Source: UBA5009 sp038043185 (GTDB lineage Bacteria > Bdellovibrionota > Bdellovibrionia > Bdellovibrionales > Bdellovibrionaceae). From it: 7,927 nt of DNA. Both the position numbers and the translations under genes were made by a program. The notes under the pieces are model-generated. The model saw only the letters and a list, made by a program, of their open reading frames with translations. It was not told where the DNA came from and made no database searches. Positions within the stretch are counted from its first letter, which is position 1. Each line of letters opens with the position of its first letter. Where the stretch lies: positions 1 through 7,927 of the forward strand of contig JBBTCO010000077.1 of the NCBI GenBank assembly GCA_038043185.1, written 5' to 3'. This document shows, one piece after another, positions 5,828 to 7,927 of this stretch.

Positions 5828-7228
5828 TCAATAGTTAAATACAAGATCCTTCGTTGTCAGCAAAACAGCGTTAGATATTGAGTTAAAGAAACTTAATGAA
5901 GAATAAGATCCAAGTCTGAAGGTTTTTTGATCGTAAAAAAGAGTTCCTGTTTCATTCATAACGGAAAAGTTTTTAATATAGACAAGGCTTTCGCGTGTAG
6001 ATTCATCTATCGTAAACTCGGGATGGATTGCAATTTCATTAGTTAAGCCAAAAAATTTCATTGGAACTGAAATTTTATATTTTGAAAATCCGGCAGAATA
6101 ATTGTAAGGAACCACTCCAATATAATTTCCATTCAATAAAATATAATATTTACCAGAAAGCGGAAAGGCTCCAGCGTACTCAAAATTAATTTCCAAGTAC
6201 TCTTGATTTTCGTAATGCTTTTCACCTTGAATCGAGAGAACAGGAAGTGATGAAATATATTTTTCAAATTCAACAGGGCGAATAACCTCTTCTTTTAAAA
6301 TTTCATTCACGCCTTCGGTATACCAAGTCGTCAAATTTCTATCTTTGACCATTTTATCTAAATCGTAGCTCTTTTGTATTTTTTCTGGATAGCAGGCGAT
6401 CAAAGCCAAAGAAATGGGTTTGGCTCGAAATGATCGATTAAAGACCGATTTGGCAACAGGATTCTTATCTGAATCCAAGAGAATAACCTGATCAGGGGCT
6501 GTTGGCGAAGAGATGCTGTGACTAATCCAGTAGATCGCTAAAGTTTCTTCATTGTTTAGGGCCGCAATGAGGTCGCTAATTTTTGCAGAGGGATTGTAAT
6601 CAACCTTAAATCCTTTTTTTATGATGACTTCGAAATATGGTTGGACCTTTTTTAAAACGTAGCTGTGCTTCTGGATGTCTAAAAAATCTAAGAAGCCCAC
6701 TAAAAAATAAATCTTGTTTTGCACGGGACTTATTTTATTTTTAGAAATACTTGAAAATCCAAATTTTTTCTTTAATTCGTTTTGATGAGTGTTTTCCAAG
6801 GAAGCCAATGGAAATGTAATTAAAGATCGTATCACTCGATCCGCTTCGCTTTGAATAAGGCCGTTGGATAATTTGTAGAGTGTTTTTGTACCGTCGATTG
6901 AAGTAAATCCATCTGGTACTACGTCACCTGAATCAAGTCTTGTGATACTTCCCGCAGGTAAATCGATACGATAAGTTCCTGCTTCTTTTAAAGATGTACG
7001 AGAAAGTAAGTCAGTAAGACCATTTAAAATCGAAACTTCGTATTTGTCATTCTGAATGTCTTTAATTTTGACAATGAGGCTTACACGAGCTTCTTTTTTT
7101 ATGAGGTATTTCTGCACGGACTCAACAAGATTTTCCGCTTGAGAATCGAGAGGGAAAAATGATGGAAGGATCAGCAGAAGTCCGTTCATTAACAATTTTC
7201 GAAAAAAGTTTATGAATGGACTTCTCAT
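5828..7228 (-). CDS. Exported protein with caspase-like (clan CD) middle domain
   Basis: I do not recognise this 466-residue protein as a named family. The N-terminus looks like a Sec signal peptide: basic residues (Arg10, Lys11), hydrophobic GLLLILPSFFPL, and a probable cut after DSQA (31/32). Residues 32-165 look rich in beta strands. Residues about 170-300 have the order of elements of a caspase-like alpha/beta fold: strand KIYFLVGFLDFL, a helix with strand FEVIIKKGF, helix KISDLIAALN, strand LAIYWISHS with candidate His237, strand DQVILLDSD, then SLALIACYPE with candidate Cys279. The His-Cys spacing of 42 is close to that in caspases and related peptidases, but the usual Gly after His is Ser238. 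Residues 330-466 resemble a beta-sandwich. A start at Met14 (7189) would still give a signal peptide. The gene follows a small exported-protein gene after 12 bp, so the two are probably co-transcribed. Peptidase activity is an inference only. Confidence 0.72.
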   Translation of the reverse strand: MRSPFINFFRKLLMNGLLLILPSFFPLDSQAENLVESVQKYLIKKEARVSLIVKIKDIQNDKYEVSILNGLTDLLSRTSLKEAGTYRIDLPAGSITRLDSGDVVPDGFTSIDGTKTLYKLSNGLIQSEADRVIRSLITFPLASLENTHQNELKKKFGFSSISKNKISPVQNKIYFLVGFLDFLDIQKHSYVLKKVQPYFEVIIKKGFKVDYNPSAKISDLIAALNNEETLAIYWISHSISSPTAPDQVILLDSDKNPVAKSVFNRSFRAKPISLALIACYPEKIQKSYDLDKMVKDRNLTTWYTEGVNEILKEEVIRPVEFEKYISSLPVLSIQGEKHYENQEYLEINFEYAGAFPLSGKYYILLNGNYIGVVPYNYSAGFSKYKISVPMKFFGLTNEIAIHPEFTIDESTRESLVYIKNFSVMNETGTLFYDQKTFRLGSYSSLSFFNSISNAVLLTTKDLVFNY

Positions 7229-7240
7229 ATCTGCGACTTT

Positions 7241-7633
7241 CTATTCTGCGCTAGGAGCAATTGAAGAAATTCCGGCGGTGTAACTTTCTAAAGCTCTTTT
7301 AACCTTTAAATTCCCAAACTTCTCAACAAGATTATCAGAAACTGGTATTTCGAGATTACCCTGCTGACCCGTGCGAATGGATTCGCGAACTATTCCCAAT
7401 GTACCGGTAGCCTCTAAGTCTTGAAGAATTTCTTTGTCACTTTGATCAAGGACCCAGGACCCAATACAGCCTGCAAAGGGACCGGCATAACCCCCGAATG
7501 CGTAATCACAAACAGAACTCATAGTATATCTAAAATCCTCGCTGACAGCGGGTAAGATCCCAATTGTAACAATAGCTGTGTTTCCAACAGTTGAAATACT
7601 CAAAGCAGCCAATAATATACAAAAATGTTTCAT
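7241..7633 (-). CDS. Small exported protein of unknown function
   Basis: This 130-residue product is not recognised. It starts with a plausible Sec signal peptide (MKHFCILLAALSISTVGNTA), with possible cleavage near residue 20. There is no lipobox: Cys5 lies before the hydrophobic core. The mature part has two cysteines, Cys42 and Cys56, which could form a disulfide outside the cytoplasm, flanking a glycine-rich stretch FGGYAGPFAGCIGSW (46-60). The rest (65-125) is helical and charged. The start is well supported by a perfect AGGAGG five bases before the ATG. It is the first gene of a likely two-gene operon with the caspase-like exported protein downstream, so a shared role such as partner, substrate or inhibitor is possible but unproven. 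Confidence 0.75.
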   Translation of the reverse strand: MKHFCILLAALSISTVGNTAIVTIGILPAVSEDFRYTMSSVCDYAFGGYAGPFAGCIGSWVLDQSDKEILQDLEATGTLGIVRESIRTGQQGNLEIPVSDNLVEKFGNLKVKRALESYTAGISSIAPSAE

Positions 7634-7638
7634 ATGAA

Positions 7639-7644
7639 CCTCCT
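7639..7644 (-). promoter_or_regulatory. Perfect Shine-Dalgarno AGGAGG of the exported-protein operon
   Basis: The minus strand reads AGGAGG, then TTCAT, then ATG (7633). It is the strongest ribosome-binding site in the window and decides the start of the small exported protein. It suggests that this protein is made in much larger amounts than its neighbour, whose own site is weak. Confidence 0.8.
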
Positions 7645-7685
7645 ATGAAAATAAAAAGGGCAATTGTCTTGCTCGATGCTTTACT

Positions 7686-7713
7686 TTGGCGGCAGTAAGT
7701 TTTCTAGATTTTA
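7686..7713 (-). promoter_or_regulatory. Possible sigma28 (FliA)-like promoter for the exported-protein operon
   Basis: On the minus strand, TAAAATCT (7713-7706) is followed after 12 bases by GCCGCCAA (7693-7686). The sigma28 consensus is TAAAGTTT, 11 bases, GCCGATAA, so each half matches six of eight and the spacing is one base too long. It lies about 50 bases before the start codon. No clear sigma70 pair was found nearby. This is a weak candidate. Confidence 0.22.
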
Positions 7714-7784
7714 AATATTAAAAAATTATGATTTTTTTTATTTTAAAATAAGATTTAGGTGATTCTAATCTGGGGGGAGGGTAT

Positions 7785-7825
7785 CGGTCACAGTAATGAT
7801 TTAGAACTCGGTGACCGGGTGACCG
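7785..7825. repeat. Tandem GGTGACCG repeat with an upstream inverted copy
   Basis: GGTGACCG occurs twice back to back (7810-7817 and 7818-7825). CGGTCAC at 7785-7791 is the exact reverse complement of GTGACCG, giving a 7-bp inverted repeat with a 19-base gap to the first copy. The patch is GC-rich, in sharp contrast to the poly-A/T sequence just to its left. Clustered short repeats of this kind are found at transposase-binding ends of insertion sequences and in operators; neither is shown here. Confidence 0.55.
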
Positions 7826-7846
7826 GTACACTGTTTGAAACTGCAT

Positions 7847-7872
7847 CCAGGATACTGGGCCCAGCATCCTGG
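7847..7872. repeat. Near-perfect 26-bp palindrome (hairpin)
   Basis: CCAGGAT (7847-7853) pairs with ATCCTGG (7866-7872), then one A-C mismatch (7854/7865), then CTGGG pairs with CCCAG (7855-7859 with 7860-7864). This can form a strong GC-rich hairpin with a GGCC tip. No T-tract follows on either strand, so it is not a standard terminator. It could be a protein-binding palindrome, a transcript-stabilising hairpin, or part of a mobile-element end. Confidence 0.65.
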
Positions 7873-7927
7873 GGTTCTTCCCTATTGATAGTGGGAGACG
7901 CCGAGTCATAAATCAAGAAGCACAGGC

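Larger units (their letters stand above)
7634..7927. other. Right-hand non-coding region, AT-rich then GC-rich
   Basis: No convincing gene is seen in these 294 bases up to the window edge. The first part (to about 7770) is an AT-rich leader of the exported-protein operon with the AGGAGG site and a weak promoter candidate. From about 7771 the base composition switches, beginning with TGGGGGGAGG, to a GC-rich tract holding the tandem repeat and the palindrome. A 63-codon open frame on the minus strand (7909-7718) crosses these repeats, has no ribosome-binding site and reads like no known protein. Confidence 0.6.

Noticed and set aside
7718..7909. 63-codon minus-strand open frame in the right-hand region
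   Set aside because: No ribosome-binding site, no recognisable protein, and it runs across the tandem repeats, the palindrome and poly-A/T sequence, so it is probably accidental.
7891..7927. Possible start of a plus-strand gene at the edge (GGGAG followed by ATA-AAT-CAA-GAA-GCA-CAG)
   Set aside because: ATA is not a usual start and only a few codons are visible before the window ends; it cannot be judged here, though a transposase gene beyond the edge would fit the repeat island.
1..7927. CRISPR arrays, tRNA or rRNA genes
   Set aside because: No regularly spaced repeats and no cloverleaf or rRNA-like sequence seen on either strand by reading; not checked computationally.

Overview
The window is AT-rich, tightly packed bacterial DNA. 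Most of it (about positions 1-5793) is a two-component signalling locus. The rest is a small minus-strand gene pair for exported proteins, followed by a non-coding end rich in short repeats. Nothing fixes the taxon. The crowd of PAS-type kinases with GIAHEINNPLT-type H boxes, the MASE1 sensor and the AT-rich export genes would suit a Bdellovibrionota-like (formerly deltaproteobacterial) genome. That is an impression of style, not a demonstrated assignment.

Layout, left to right. Positions 1-267 hold the DNA-binding end of an OmpR/PhoB-type response regulator whose start lies outside the window. It is followed by a soluble PAS-PAS histidine kinase (about 364-1836), whose first PAS domain visibly begins upstream of any ordinary start codon. 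Next is a membrane kinase with a MASE1 sensor, a PAS domain and a kinase core (1953-3815). It overlaps by four bases (ATGA) a stand-alone CheY-like receiver (3812-4213). That receiver gene runs into, and overlaps by 39 bp, a second stand-alone receiver on the minus strand (4175-4555). A third kinase with an all-helical RsbRD-like N-terminus (4657-5793) is divergent from the second receiver and has a credible sigma70-type promoter. An AT-rich hairpin plus T-tract at 5793-5819 closes the signalling block.

The minus-strand pair 7633-7241 and 7228-5828 is read leftwards with a 12-bp gap and looks like one operon. It begins with a perfect AGGAGG site. The first product is a small exported protein of unknown function. 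The second is an exported 466-residue protein whose middle third looks like a clan CD (caspase-like) fold with a candidate His237/Cys279 dyad. The right-hand end (about 7770-7927) changes to GC-rich sequence with a tandem GGTGACCG repeat, inverted copies and a near-perfect 26-bp palindrome. It may be the edge of a mobile element or an intergenic repeat.

Working picture (inference): the first kinase probably pairs with the truncated DNA-binding regulator, and the MASE1 kinase with the receiver it overlaps. The third kinase and the minus-strand receiver may form a pair. The two GIAHEINNPLT kinases have closely similar catalytic cores, suggesting duplication with exchange of the sensory half. 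The most unusual items are the missing start codon of the first kinase, the exported caspase-like protein, and the repeat-bearing right end.
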